Positions 38,322-49,783 of a stretch of DNA of 64,000 bases are shown here, piece by piece (the stretch's first letter is position 1; the number at the start of each line of letters is the position of its first letter). Source of the DNA: Geomonas limicola (GTDB taxonomy: Bacteria > Desulfobacterota > Desulfuromonadia > Geobacterales > Geobacteraceae); contig NZ_BLXZ01000004.1 in NCBI RefSeq assembly GCF_014193675.1, forward strand, positions 434,001 through 498,000. Direction: 5' to 3'. The position numbers and the translations under genes were made by a program. The notes under the pieces are model-generated. The model did no database searches. It saw nothing but the letters and a program-made list of their open reading frames with translations, and was not told the DNA's origin.

Positions 38322-38366
38322 CGACTCATTTCGATGACCAGCTACGGTCACCTTTGTCCCGCTCGC

Positions 38367-38397
38367 CCCCTCGGTCCGCCGAGGGGGTATTTTTTTA
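38367..38397 (+). terminator. Terminator after the Sel1-repeat gene
   Basis: CCCCCTCGG (38367-38375) pairs perfectly with CCGAGGGGG (38380-38388), followed by TATTTTTTT. Confidence 0.9.
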
Positions 38398-38409
38398 CCG
38401 GCGGAGCCT

Positions 38410-41394
38410 TCACTCGTCCAGAAAGCCCACCCACTTGACCCTCAGGGTCGCCACGCCGAACTCCACTTCGACGATCCCCTTGATGAGGTAGGGGCGGCGC
38501 TGCGAGAGCTTCCGGCAGAACCTCGCGTAGACATCGGGGAAGAAGGTGGCGTCGAAAATGGCGCTCACATCCTCGAAGGAGACGAACTCCATCGGCCTGC
38601 CGCGCTTGTCCTCCACCATCTTGGTGGTGATCCACCAGCCGACCATGGTGACCCACTTCCCCGCGTAGTCGAGCATCTCGGCACCTTTGATGGGCCGGTG
38701 CCTGAGCCAGGCCTCCTTGTACAGGGTAAGCGGGTGGCGCGAGACCAGGAACCCGAGGCTCTCCGACTCCTGGCGCAGTACCAGCCGCGCGTCGTAGGGG
38801 GGCGGGGCAGGGAGCTCGGTCTGCTGCTCGAAGAGGAGCCCCGAAGTCTTTTGCTGGGAGTGCAAGAGCTCCCACAAGAGCGCCGGGCGCCGGGTAAGCC
38901 CTTCGATGCTGTCGAAACAACCCGCCTTGATGAGCCGCTCGCCGTCGGAGCGGCATACCGTCACCCGCTCCAGGAACTCCTTGAAGGAGCGGAACCTGCC
39001 GCGCTCGCGCTCCTTCACGAGCTTTTCCGCCCCCTCCCGGGTCAGCCCCTCGATCTGCATGAGCCCCACCCTGAGGCTCTCACCCGTGCCGCGGTACGGG
39101 TAGTCGCTGTCGTTGACGTCCGGCGGCAGGATGGTGAGCCCCAGCCGCCTCGCCTCGGAGATATAGGCGAAGGCCGAGTAGTAGCCCCCCTGGTTGGAGA
39201 TAACCGCTGCCATGAAGGCTGCCGGATGGTGCGCCTTCATGAAGGCTGCCTTCCCGCTTAACAGCGCATAACTTGCCGAGTGCGGTTTGCAGAACGAGTA
39301 GCCGGAGAAGGAGAGGATCTGCTCCCAGATTTGGGCGAGCACCGCTTCGCTCACCCCCCGTGCGGCGCCCCCTGCGAAAAACTTGGTTCGATAGTCGGCC
39401 AGGCGCTTCTCGCGGTGCTTCTTGGTGATGATCTTGCGCAGCTGGTCCCCCTCGTAGGCGGAGAACCCGGCGAGCTCCATGGCGATCTGGGTGATCTGCT
39501 CCTGGTAGATGGCGATCCCGAAGGTCTCGTCGAGGACGCTCTGTAACAGCGGGTGCAGGTGGCTCCAGGGCTTTCCCTGCACCCGGGCGACGTACTCCTG
39601 GATGAAGCTGTTAGCGGCGGGACGGATGATGGACGAGGCCTGCACCAGCACCTCAAAGAGGTCGAGCCCGAAGGTCGCGCTGGTGGCCGTCGTGCTCCAG
39701 ATCTTGCGCAGCAAAAGCCGGATCGAGGGGGATTCCAGGTAGAAGCAGCCGATGGTACCTCCGCGGCGCAAGAGGTCCTGGGTCTTCGCGTCGTCCAAGG
39801 GGCGCCAGGAGGCGTAGTCGATCTCGCCCCCTCCCTGCTTCTTGACGCTCGCCATGGCGTCGCGGATCACGGCCAGAGAACGGTTGCCGAGGATGTCGAT
39901 CTTTACCAGTCCGGAATCCTCCGCCTGGTCCTTCTCCCACTGGATGAGCGGCAGTCCCTTGCGCGAGAGTTCCACCGGGACGTACTTGCGGATCTCGTCC
40001 GGCACGATGACCAAGCCGCCGCAGTGCAGCGAAAGGTGACGCAACTGGCCCCCTAAGCGCTGCGCGGTACCGATGATCTCCTGCCAGTCCGAAGAGATTC
40101 GCTCCCCCTTAAACAGCGGGTGCGAGGAGATGGCGGCCGCGGTCTGCTCCGATTTCCAGAAACCCGAGATCCGCTCGGTCATCTCTTTTATTTCGTAGTC
40201 CGGCAGGCCGTACACCTTGGCCACCTCGCGCAGTGCCGAGCGCCCTTTGAAGCCAACATGGTTGGCAACCATGGCGGCACGCTGGGCGCCGTAGCGGGCG
40301 AAGGCGAAATCGAGGATGGCGTCGCGCTCGTCCCAGGGGAAATCGATGTCGATGTCCGGCGGATCGGTGCGCCCTTCGTTCAAAAAACGCTCGAAGAAGA
40401 GGTTGTGTCGGATCGGGTCGACGTGGGTGATCCCCAGGCAGTAGGCGACCAGCGAGGCCGCCGCGCTCCCCCGGCCGCAGGTGCGCTCGGACTGCTTGGA
40501 GATCTCCTCGACCACCAAAAAGTAGTGTGCGAACCCCTTGTCGCGGATGATGTCGAGTTCCTTGGTGAGCCGGGACTCGACCTTCCCGTCGATTGCCCCG
40601 TAGCGCCAAAATGCCCCCTCACGCGCGCGGCGGGTAAGCTCGGAAAAGGCACTGTCGCCCCCGAGACCGCGGAAGGCGGGAAAGATGGTACGCGAGAAGT
40701 CCCAGTCATTGCTGCAGAGTTCCGCCACCCGGAGGGTATTTCCCAGTGCCTCGGGGCAGTGTGGGAAGAACTCGGCCATCCGCTGCGGCGGGTGGAAAAG
40801 GTCGGCGTCGCAGGTATCCTCCGGCTTCAGGCGGGATAGTTTGGTGTTCAGGTGGATCGCCCGGAGCACGCGATGCAGGTGGAGGTCTGGGTGTTCCAGC
40901 ATAACTGCCCGCGCGGTGGCGACCGGCGGGAGGTCGAGGTCGCGCGCCAGGGCGAGCGAGCGGTGCAGCGCATGCCCGGGGGAGAGTTCCACGAAGAGTG
41001 CGGCGGGCGATTGGCGCTTCAAGGTCGCTACCAGCTTGGCATCGTCGCTCAGTACGACCACGTTGTGCCGGTACTCGGTGAGCGCCTGGACCAGGTTGAA
41101 CTCCCTGCGGCAGTGCAGCTCCGAGACCAGCCGGGAGATGTTGGCGTAGCCTTCTTCGTTGCGGGCCAAAAGGACGGCGCGATGCTCTGCGGTCACCGCT
41201 TCGGTGCCGATGAGCGGGGTGATGCCGGACTCCCGTGCCGCCTGCAGGAAGCGGGGGATGCCGTAGAGGCCGTTGCGGTCGGTAAGGGCAAGGCTTCGGT
41301 ATCCAAGGGCCCGGGCCGCGGCGCAGAGCCGCTCCGGTGCATGCAGACCCCAGTTGGGGGACAATGATGAGTGGACGTGCAGATGGACGAACAT
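38410..41394 (-). CDS. dnaE2: Error-prone DNA polymerase III alpha subunit DnaE2
   Basis: A 994-residue C-family polymerase, shorter than replicative DnaE (about 1160) and typical of DnaE2. The ATG at 41394 is preferred (GGAAGG upstream, product MFVHLHVHSSLSPNWG). A PHP domain comes first. The palm follows, with GRGSAAASLVAYCLGIT and PDIDIDFPWDERD (catalytic Asp), then a C-terminal OB-fold region. DnaE2 works with ImuA and ImuB in SOS mutagenesis and lesion bypass. An ImuB-like gene lies 379 bp upstream on the same strand, but no imuA is nearby. Confidence 0.9.
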   Translation of the reverse strand: MFVHLHVHSSLSPNWGLHAPERLCAAARALGYRSLALTDRNGLYGIPRFLQAARESGITPLIGTEAVTAEHRAVLLARNEEGYANISRLVSELHCRREFNLVQALTEYRHNVVVLSDDAKLVATLKRQSPAALFVELSPGHALHRSLALARDLDLPPVATARAVMLEHPDLHLHRVLRAIHLNTKLSRLKPEDTCDADLFHPPQRMAEFFPHCPEALGNTLRVAELCSNDWDFSRTIFPAFRGLGGDSAFSELTRRAREGAFWRYGAIDGKVESRLTKELDIIRDKGFAHYFLVVEEISKQSERTCGRGSAAASLVAYCLGITHVDPIRHNLFFERFLNEGRTDPPDIDIDFPWDERDAILDFAFARYGAQRAAMVANHVGFKGRSALREVAKVYGLPDYEIKEMTERISGFWKSEQTAAAISSHPLFKGERISSDWQEIIGTAQRLGGQLRHLSLHCGGLVIVPDEIRKYVPVELSRKGLPLIQWEKDQAEDSGLVKIDILGNRSLAVIRDAMASVKKQGGGEIDYASWRPLDDAKTQDLLRRGGTIGCFYLESPSIRLLLRKIWSTTATSATFGLDLFEVLVQASSIIRPAANSFIQEYVARVQGKPWSHLHPLLQSVLDETFGIAIYQEQITQIAMELAGFSAYEGDQLRKIITKKHREKRLADYRTKFFAGGAARGVSEAVLAQIWEQILSFSGYSFCKPHSASYALLSGKAAFMKAHHPAAFMAAVISNQGGYYSAFAYISEARRLGLTILPPDVNDSDYPYRGTGESLRVGLMQIEGLTREGAEKLVKERERGRFRSFKEFLERVTVCRSDGERLIKAGCFDSIEGLTRRPALLWELLHSQQKTSGLLFEQQTELPAPPPYDARLVLRQESESLGFLVSRHPLTLYKEAWLRHRPIKGAEMLDYAGKWVTMVGWWITTKMVEDKRGRPMEFVSFEDVSAIFDATFFPDVYARFCRKLSQRRPYLIKGIVEVEFGVATLRVKWVGFLDE

Positions 41395-41773
41395 TTGATG
41401 AGGCCTTCCAGGTAATAATACGCCTGTGCTTGTAGGTGGCGCCGGGCGGATCATGGTTGGGAATTATCTTGCCCAAGCAAAGGTACTTGCTTCTCAAAGC
41501 TTATTTCTCAAGAAGTCTGGCACCAACGACTGTTCCACATAACAGAACAGGTGACCACACGTCCTCCCGAAGGGGAGACCGAGGGGGATTTGACTGCGGG
41601 TGCTAGTGCGTCCAGGTTTGTCCATAGCGCTAAATCACCCCCTGTCCCCCCTCACAAGGGGGGGAACCCGATGCCGCCAGTCAGTAGACAGCGCCATTTC
41701 GACACTTCCCAGTATCCCGGAAGTACCTAAGGAGGGCTGCTCTGCCGAATTGGGCAGGACACCTCTCCTCCCG
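41395..41773. other. 379-bp gap between imuB-like gene and dnaE2
   Basis: No ORF with a ribosome site is visible. The gap contains two C/G-rich inverted repeats of the kind found elsewhere in this window: around 41563-41590 (CCTCCCGAAGGGGAG) and 41634-41668 (CACCCCCTGTCCCCC with GGGGGGG). A possible dnaE2 leader lies next to 41395. There is no recognisable imuA remnant. Confidence 0.5.
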
Positions 41774-43024
41774 TCAGTTCTTGGTAACCGTCATGTACTT
41801 GCAGCGTTCCGGGTCCCAGACCGGTGCTGGTCCGCTCAGGGTGAGCGATTCGCGGCGCAGCGGGATCGCCTTCCCCCAGCGGACGGCGGCGTCGCCGTGC
41901 TTGGCTCGCAGGTTGTCCAGGGTTTCCTGCAGATCGACCTGGCGCTGGGAACGAGTAGCGAGAATCGGTGCGAAGAGCTCCAACTGCCCGGCCGCCTCCC
42001 CCACCTTGTCACAGGAAAGCCTCAGAGCGCGTACCCTTTGCCGGCGCCTGCAGGTGGCGAAGAAAAGCTCCTCCGCGATGCCCAAGAGCTCGAGGTCGAG
42101 TGAGAGCGGCACCGGTAGGGAGCGGCTCCCCTCCTCGGTAACTCCATCGACATAAGTTATGGTCAAGGAGACCTTGCCGGCTCCTTTCCCCAGCCGGCGC
42201 AGCCTAAGCCCGCACCCCTCCACCAGGCGCAACAGTTCGCTCAACAGCACCGCATCGTCGTTTTCGTCCTGGTCGAGGAGACCCTCCTCCACGATCTCGG
42301 TGCTCAGGCGCGGGGGTTGGACTGGCGTGCGGTCGATGCCACAGGCGCGGTCGTGCAACAGCGGCGCGAAGGGTCCGACTGCCAGGCGCAGTTGCGGCAC
42401 CGACAGCTCGGCCACCTGCTCGACCCGTTGCAGGTTCAGGTCGCGCAACAGCAGCGCCTGGCGTGCGCCCCCCACACCGGGGAGTACCTGGACGGGAAAT
42501 GGCGCCAGGAAGCTGCGCTCGGCGCCGTGAAAGACGTCGAAGACACCCGGCTGCTCCATGGCGTCGGCGGCAACCCGCGACACCAGCTTGTTGCCGCCGG
42601 TACCCGCCATCGCGCAAAGCCCCATGTCCATCGCGATACGGCGTTCCAGGCGGCTTGCCACGTCGCGGGCCGGGCCGAAGAGCCGGCGCGAGCCGGTGAG
42701 ATCGAGGTAGACCCGACCCAGCCCCGGCTCGACGACCGGTGTGAACTCGGCCGAGAGTTCGGTGAGCGCACGGCTCCCCTTGCTCAGGAGGTGCGGGTCG
42801 GGCGGGATGACGATGAGCGACGGGCAGCTCTTGCGCGCCTGGAAGATGGAGGTGCCGGCGTGGAGCCCTTCCGCCGCAGCCTCGCTCGAGACGCACTGCA
42901 GCAGGGCGCGCTCCGAGTTAAGCGGTGCCACGGCAACCGGCCTGCCGCGCAACTGCGCCTGTACCACGCGGGCCAGGGCGATGGGGAAAGCCGGTACGGA
43001 AAGGTGCAGAATGTGCCGGTCCAC
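41774..43024 (-). CDS. imuB: ImuB-like, catalytically inactive Y-family DNA polymerase
   Basis: A protein of 416 residues, start GTG at 43024 with GAGGAAG upstream. It has the Y-family layout, but all three acidic catalytic positions are changed. The HIDMDAF motif reads HLSVPAF (Asp to Ser9). SIDEAYLDLT reads GLGRVYLDLT (Asp to Gly103 and Glu to Arg104). This loss is typical of ImuB, which acts as a clamp-binding hub for DnaE2 rather than as a polymerase. Helix-hairpin-helix (LPGVGGARQALLLRDL) and little-finger regions follow. A divergent DinB is the alternative, but the missing residues argue against it. A LexA-like palindrome covers its promoter. Confidence 0.82.
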   Translation of the reverse strand: MDRHILHLSVPAFPIALARVVQAQLRGRPVAVAPLNSERALLQCVSSEAAAEGLHAGTSIFQARKSCPSLIVIPPDPHLLSKGSRALTELSAEFTPVVEPGLGRVYLDLTGSRRLFGPARDVASRLERRIAMDMGLCAMAGTGGNKLVSRVAADAMEQPGVFDVFHGAERSFLAPFPVQVLPGVGGARQALLLRDLNLQRVEQVAELSVPQLRLAVGPFAPLLHDRACGIDRTPVQPPRLSTEIVEEGLLDQDENDDAVLLSELLRLVEGCGLRLRRLGKGAGKVSLTITYVDGVTEEGSRSLPVPLSLDLELLGIAEELFFATCRRRQRVRALRLSCDKVGEAAGQLELFAPILATRSQRQVDLQETLDNLRAKHGDAAVRWGKAIPLRRESLTLSGPAPVWDPERCKYMTVTKN

Positions 43025-43078
43025 GTGAGCTTCCTCGACAATGTGCTGATCTACAGGGTTTTTGCCTTCTGCTTAAGA

Positions 43079-43107
43079 GGTATCATTTGATAACCATTGC
43101 GTGTCAA
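43079..43107 (-). promoter_or_regulatory. Promoter with LexA-like operator of imuB
   Basis: On the minus strand TTGACA (43102-43107), a 17-bp spacer and GATACC (43079-43084). The spacer end and -10 form GGTTATCAAATGATACC (43079-43095), a near-palindrome. It resembles the Geobacter LexA site that I recall as GGTT-N2-C-N4-G-N3-ACC, one base shorter before ACC. Overlap with the -10 would give SOS repression. Confidence 0.55.
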
Positions 43108-43252
43108 CTGTTTTTCGGAAAGACGCACGGAGGGCGGGGGGGCGGAATCGGCGGGATGCAAGGTTCTTTCGGAAGTTTCGGGAATACCGCTCAGAGAGTC
43201 CCCTCTCCTCTCGCGGGAGCGGGGATGTGGTTCCCGGAATTGTCGGGTGGAC

Positions 43253-43285
43253 AAAAAAAGCCGCCTGCCAGGATCGGCAGACGGC
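43253..43285 (-). terminator. Terminator of tpx
   Basis: On the minus strand GCCGTCTGCC and GGCAGGCGGC form a 10-bp stem with a six-base loop, followed by TTTTTTT. Confidence 0.88.
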
Positions 43286-43311
43286 TCACGGGCATGTGGG
43301 GCGGTTCGGCG

Positions 43312-43815
43312 TTACAGGAGCTGTTTCGCGGCGGCGATGACGGCGGCGTAGTCGGGCTCCTGGGTTACTTCGGGGACGTGCTGGATGTAGCGGACCACGT
43401 TTTCCTTGTCGATGACGAAGATCGAACGGGAAAGCAGCTTCAGCTCGTCGATGAGCACGCCGTAGGCGGTTCCAAAGGAGCGGTCGCGGTAGTCGGAAAG
43501 GGTGACCACCTTGTCGATGCCGGCGGCACCGCACCACCTTTTCTGGGCGAAGGGGAGGTCCAGACTGATGGTCAAAACCACCACGTCACCCGGCAGGGCG
43601 GCGGCTTCCTGGTTGAACCGGCGCGTCTCGGTGTCGCAGACCGGCGTGTCCAGCGAAGGGACGGCGCTGATGATCTTCACTTTCCCCGGGTAGCTGGCGA
43701 GCGTCACCGGCGCCAGACCGTTGTCGACCACGGAAAAATCGGGAGCGGCAGCACCGGCCTGGAGCTCCGGCCCTACCAGCGTTATCGGATTACCTTTGAA
43801 CGTGACTTTCGGCAT
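43312..43815 (-). CDS. tpx: Thiol peroxidase Tpx
   Basis: A 167-residue atypical 2-Cys peroxiredoxin. ATG at 43815 with AGGAGG upstream gives MPKVTFKGNPITLVG; the same frame is open much further upstream but without signals. The peroxidatic cysteine lies in PSLDTPVCDTETRRFN and the resolving cysteine in AQKRWCGAAG, the spacing of Tpx. It reduces hydrogen and alkyl peroxides with thioredoxin in the cytoplasm. It is transcribed alone, between its own terminator and a 263-bp upstream spacer without genes. Confidence 0.95.
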   Translation of the reverse strand: MPKVTFKGNPITLVGPELQAGAAAPDFSVVDNGLAPVTLASYPGKVKIISAVPSLDTPVCDTETRRFNQEAAALPGDVVVLTISLDLPFAQKRWCGAAGIDKVVTLSDYRDRSFGTAYGVLIDELKLLSRSIFVIDKENVVRYIQHVPEVTQEPDYAAVIAAAKQLL

Positions 43816-44078
43816 TGGTTCCTCCTGCAATTTTTGCACAAAGCCTACGGCATTTCTCTCCGATTGCAAGCAGCAGACGCGGCTTTTATGGATCAACTGA
43901 GGCTGCGCAGGTCCCCACCGCAAGGGAAAAGGTGATCTGCTGCAATGGTGACTGGTAACGATGGGACAAAAACCTGACAGGTAACAGCTGCTCCAGGAAC
44001 TGGTGAGCCGGCAGTCGCCATACCGTGCAGCTTGTGCCGCGGGACGAGGAGAGCTGAGAGAAAGCGTGCGGACCTCTG

Positions 44079-46040
44079 TTACAGTGGGACGTTGGGCAGG
44101 TTCAGCGAAGCGATCATCTTCTTGAGTTCGGACACCTTGTAGGGCTTCTGCAGGAATCCCGCAAGCCCCTTGCCAACGAATTTCTGGGTGACTTCGTGCT
44201 CGTTGTAGCCGCTGGTCATGATCACCTTCACCTGGGGGTCGAGCTTGCGCAGCTCGCGGTAACACTGCTCGCCGTCCAGGTGGGGCATGGTCAGATCCAG
44301 GATCACGAAGTCGATGTGGGAGACCTCCTGGAAGATCTTGAGCGCCTCGCGCCCGTCTTCCGCCGTCACCGTCATGAATCCGAGTTCCTTGAGCATCTCC
44401 GAACCGATGTTGCGCACTGTTTGTTCGTCGTCCACCAACAACACCGTACCCCCGCCGGGTACCTCGGGTTCCTCTTCTTCCCGGGGTGCCGGCTCGATCA
44501 GGCGGTCGCTGAGCGGCAGCAGGATCTTCAGGGTCGACCCCTTGCCCGGCTCGCTGTAGACGCGGATCGCCCCCTTGTGCCCCTTCACGATGCCGAGCAC
44601 CGCGGCCATCCCCAGTCCGCGCCCGGAGAACTTGGTCGTGAAGAAGGGATCGAAGAGCTTGCTCAGGGTCTCGCGGTTCATGCCGCATCCGGTGTCCGCG
44701 ACCTCGAGGTAAACGTAGCGCCCCGGTTTCGTGTTCTCGCTCAGCCAGACGTTTTGCAGGTAGTTGGCGTCGCAATCCTGGCAGCCGGTGCTGATGGCGA
44801 TCACCCCGTTGTCGTCGCCGAGCGCTTCCGAGGCGTTGATCACCAGGTTCATCACGATCTGGCGGATCTGGGTGGCATCCACCTCGGCCGCGGGGAGCGG
44901 GCGGGTGAGGTTCAGGCGCAACCTGGCCTTCTTGGTGACCGAAACCTCGAGCATGTGTACCATCTCTTCCAAAAGGATGTTGAGGTCGAGATGCTCGACC
45001 ACGAACTTCCCTTTGCCCGAGTAGGCGAGCATCTGCTTGGCGAGATCCGCGGCGCGCGCCGAAGCCTTCTCGATCTGGCGCAGGTTCTCCACCGCGGGAG
45101 ACTCCTTGTTGATGCGCATCAGGGCGAGGTCCGCGTTGCCGATGATGGACATGAGGATGTTGTTGAAGTCGTGGGCGATCCCCCCCGCAAGCACCCCCAG
45201 GCTCTCCAGCTTCTGGGCGTGCAGCATCTGTTCTTCCAGGCGCCGGCGTTCGGCCTCGGCCTCCTTGCGCTCGGAGATGTCGTGCATCACCGCGACCAGC
45301 TCGAGGTTTCCGTGCGCCCCGGTGAGCGGCGAGATGGCGAGCTCGGCGCTGAAGCGGCCACCCCCCTTTTTGGTGCAGAGCACCTCGCCGTGCCAGTGCG
45401 AGCCTTGGGCGATGGTCTCCCAGAGCTGGGTGTCCGGTGCGAACTCGGCGGCGCTGTCCATCAGGATGCGGAAGGCCTGTCCGGCTACCTCGTCTTTGTC
45501 ATAGCCGGTGACTTCGCTGAAACGGGGATTACTGTACGCAATGGTCCCCTGCGCGCTGGTGATCAGTACGAGGTCGCTGCTCTGTTCGATGACGCTGGAG
45601 AGTTTGCCGATGAAGTCGTTTTGCGTTTTGAGCTGGCGCTCCATAGTGATGCGCGCCACGCAGTCGTCGATGGAGTCGAAAAGTGCCGAGAACTCGATCG
45701 GTTTGAGCATGTAGCGGCTGATGCCGATGCGCACCGCGTCGATGAGAAAGAGGGTCTCGCTGATCGCCGTGGCCGCGATGATCTTGGTGGTGGGATCGAT
45801 CTCCTTGATCTGCGCCGCCATCTGGATGCCGTTCATCTCGGGCATGTTCACGTCGGTGATCACGATGTCAGGGCGGTGCTGCCGGAAAAGCTCGAGCCCG
45901 ATGCGGCCGTTGTGGGCCACCCAGACCTGGAAGGCGGGGTACTTGAGGGAAATGGTCTGCCTGAGGGAGTCGACAGCCGATGCGTCGTCTTCCACGATGA
46001 GCAGCGCAATAGTTTGTACCGTCTGTTGCAGGGATTTCAT
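44079..46040 (-). CDS. Hybrid histidine kinase, REC-PAS-HisKA-HATPase-REC
   Basis: A 653-residue soluble protein with no membrane segment. An N-terminal receiver domain carries phospho-acceptor D63 (ITDVNMPEMNG). A PAS domain follows at about 145-260. HisKA has H290 (LAGGIAHDFNNIL), the HATPase_c has LVINASEAL and a G-rich lid, and the second receiver has D582 (ILDLTMPHLDG). The N-terminal receiver suggests it is itself controlled by another kinase, and the C-terminal receiver that it passes phosphate on through a phosphotransfer protein. No response regulator gene is adjacent. The kinase core is of the same subfamily as the protein at 47688-49757. Confidence 0.92.
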   Translation of the reverse strand: MKSLQQTVQTIALLIVEDDASAVDSLRQTISLKYPAFQVWVAHNGRIGLELFRQHRPDIVITDVNMPEMNGIQMAAQIKEIDPTTKIIAATAISETLFLIDAVRIGISRYMLKPIEFSALFDSIDDCVARITMERQLKTQNDFIGKLSSVIEQSSDLVLITSAQGTIAYSNPRFSEVTGYDKDEVAGQAFRILMDSAAEFAPDTQLWETIAQGSHWHGEVLCTKKGGGRFSAELAISPLTGAHGNLELVAVMHDISERKEAEAERRRLEEQMLHAQKLESLGVLAGGIAHDFNNILMSIIGNADLALMRINKESPAVENLRQIEKASARAADLAKQMLAYSGKGKFVVEHLDLNILLEEMVHMLEVSVTKKARLRLNLTRPLPAAEVDATQIRQIVMNLVINASEALGDDNGVIAISTGCQDCDANYLQNVWLSENTKPGRYVYLEVADTGCGMNRETLSKLFDPFFTTKFSGRGLGMAAVLGIVKGHKGAIRVYSEPGKGSTLKILLPLSDRLIEPAPREEEEPEVPGGGTVLLVDDEQTVRNIGSEMLKELGFMTVTAEDGREALKIFQEVSHIDFVILDLTMPHLDGEQCYRELRKLDPQVKVIMTSGYNEHEVTQKFVGKGLAGFLQKPYKVSELKKMIASLNLPNVPL

Positions 46041-46384
46041 GTCAAACCCGATACAAGGCTGATCAGATAGGTCATAACGTCAAGGTGTCGCCGGCCATTC
46101 CTGCAAATGTATGTACACACCCCTTCGTTGAGTGGGAGAGTCGCTGAGGGTGTGACTCATTCAGTATAACAGTTTACTGTAGTTGGTCCAGAAGCAAGTT
46201 GTTTTTCTTGCTCAATTGGATTAGCTGCGCTTATAGCGTATTGCCTAATAGAATGCAACAGGTTTAATTGAGAGAATGGGGATTATGTAATAATTCCAGC
46301 AGAATGTTTCGGGTGTACTAATTATTTTTTACTTCAATTTCGCTCGGGCGGAGAATGCTGTCGCTGTGGGAATATTCTGCACCG
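46041..46384. other. 344-bp AT-rich gap between hybrid kinase and glycerate kinase
   Basis: This stretch is clearly AT-richer than the surrounding sequence (for example TTATGTAATAATTCC and ACTAATTATTTTTTAC). It contains one hairpin, AGCAAG-TTGTTTTT-CTTGCT near 46190-46210, and no ORF with a ribosome site. It would hold the kinase promoter and the 3' end of the glycerate kinase unit. Confidence 0.5.
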
Positions 46385-47539
46385 CTAGCGAGGCCGGGAT
46401 CCCAGCTTCATCCCGACGCGCAGCGCTGCCGCGGCATTGCTGGCCGCCAGGCGCAGATTCGCAGCGGCCTGCTCGAGGGCCTCAGCGAGGTGACAGGGGT
46501 GCGACACAGCCGCAAAAAGTGCATCGATCCCCTGGTGGCGCAGCTGTGCCGCTTCCGGCTCCAGGGATCCAGCAATCAACAGGACCGGGGTGCCGAACTT
46601 CTTGGCGAGCCGTGCCACTCCGAGGGGAGCCTTGCCGGACGCAGTCTGGCCGTCGCAGCGCCCCTCGCCGGTGACCACCAGGTCGGCATCCTCCAGAAGT
46701 GCCTCCAAACCGACCGCATCAAGCACGATCTCGATCCCCGGCCGCAGTGTGGCCCCCAGAAAGGCGAGCAGGGCCGCCCCCATGCCGCCGGCGGCGCCTG
46801 CACCGGGTACCCCGGCGACCGCCTGTCCCAGGTCGCGCTCGATGATTGCGGCGAAGTGTCCCAGAGCGGCATCCAGGCGCGCCACCATCTCCGGCGTCGC
46901 CCCCTTTTGCGGCCCGAACACCGCGCTGGCTCCCCGGGGGCCCACCAGCGGGTTGTCCACATCGCAGGCGGCTTCGATGCTGCACTGGGCCAGGCGGGGA
47001 TCGAGTCCCCGCGTGTCGATGCGGGCCAGAAGCTCCAGGCCGGCCCCCCCGGGGGGGATCGGGTGCCCCGCGGCATCCAGGAGGGCGACCCCCAAGGCCT
47101 GCAGCATCCCGGCGCCGCCGTCGTTGGTGGCGCTGCCGCCGATCCCGACCAGAAGGCGGCGCGCGCCGGCATCGAGCGCCGCCCGGATCAGCTCCCCGGT
47201 GCCGTAGCTCGTCGTTTCCAGAGGGTTGCGCCGGGCCGGCGGGACCAGGGTGAGTCCGCTGGCGGCCGCCATTTCCACCACCGCGCTGCTGCCGTCGCCC
47301 AGAAGCGCGAAACGGGCCTCGACCGGGTCCCCCAGCGGACCGCGGACCCGGGCCGGCACGAGCCTCCCTCCCGTGGCCGCAGCAAGGGCCTCGGCAGTTC
47401 CCTCGCCGCCGTCGGCAAGCGGCACCAGGTGGAAACGGGCCTCGGGGAACACTTCGCGGAACCCTTCGGCGAGAACCTGGGCGGCGTCGGGAGCCGAAAG
47501 GCTCTCCTTGAACGAGTCCGGTGCGATGACGATGTTCAT
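46385..47539 (-). CDS. Glycerate 2-kinase (GarK/GlxK family)
   Basis: A 384-residue type I glycerate kinase. Signature segments are MNIVIAPDSFKESLSAPDAA at the start, LADGGEGTAEAL, GIGGSATNDGGAGMLQALG and TGEGRCDGQTASGKAP. The family phosphorylates D-glycerate, usually to 2-phosphoglycerate, linking glycerate or glyoxylate use to glycolysis. The position specificity cannot be judged from sequence alone. No glyoxylate genes are adjacent; it sits between two hybrid kinases, on the minus strand. Confidence 0.9.
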   Translation of the reverse strand: MNIVIAPDSFKESLSAPDAAQVLAEGFREVFPEARFHLVPLADGGEGTAEALAAATGGRLVPARVRGPLGDPVEARFALLGDGSSAVVEMAAASGLTLVPPARRNPLETTSYGTGELIRAALDAGARRLLVGIGGSATNDGGAGMLQALGVALLDAAGHPIPPGGAGLELLARIDTRGLDPRLAQCSIEAACDVDNPLVGPRGASAVFGPQKGATPEMVARLDAALGHFAAIIERDLGQAVAGVPGAGAAGGMGAALLAFLGATLRPGIEIVLDAVGLEALLEDADLVVTGEGRCDGQTASGKAPLGVARLAKKFGTPVLLIAGSLEPEAAQLRHQGIDALFAAVSHPCHLAEALEQAAANLRLAASNAAAALRVGMKLGSRPR

Positions 47540-47687
47540 GCACTACCTCCGGGAAGACATCTGGGCTCTCTCATACACCGCCCCATGAAATAGCGCTAGT
47601 AAAATCAGCACCTCTGTGCTGTAATGACACCGCTTGTGCCTGCAGTCACCGGTTGCTTACGGATAGCAACGACGAGAGAGCCGTGTC

Positions 47688-49757
<2,070 letters not shown>

Positions 49758-49783
49758 GGGCACGTTTCCCCGAAAAGGAGCTC

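Noticed and set aside
43816..44775. Upstream extension of tpx to a 487-residue protein
   Set aside because: The extension has no ribosome site or domain and overlaps the hybrid kinase gene in another frame. The ATG at 43815 has AGGAGG and gives a full-length Tpx.
44196..46070. Long plus-strand frame (624 codons) antisense to the hybrid kinase
   Set aside because: The minus-strand frame encodes clear REC, PAS, HisKA and HATPase domains. The plus-strand frame has no ribosome site and no domain.
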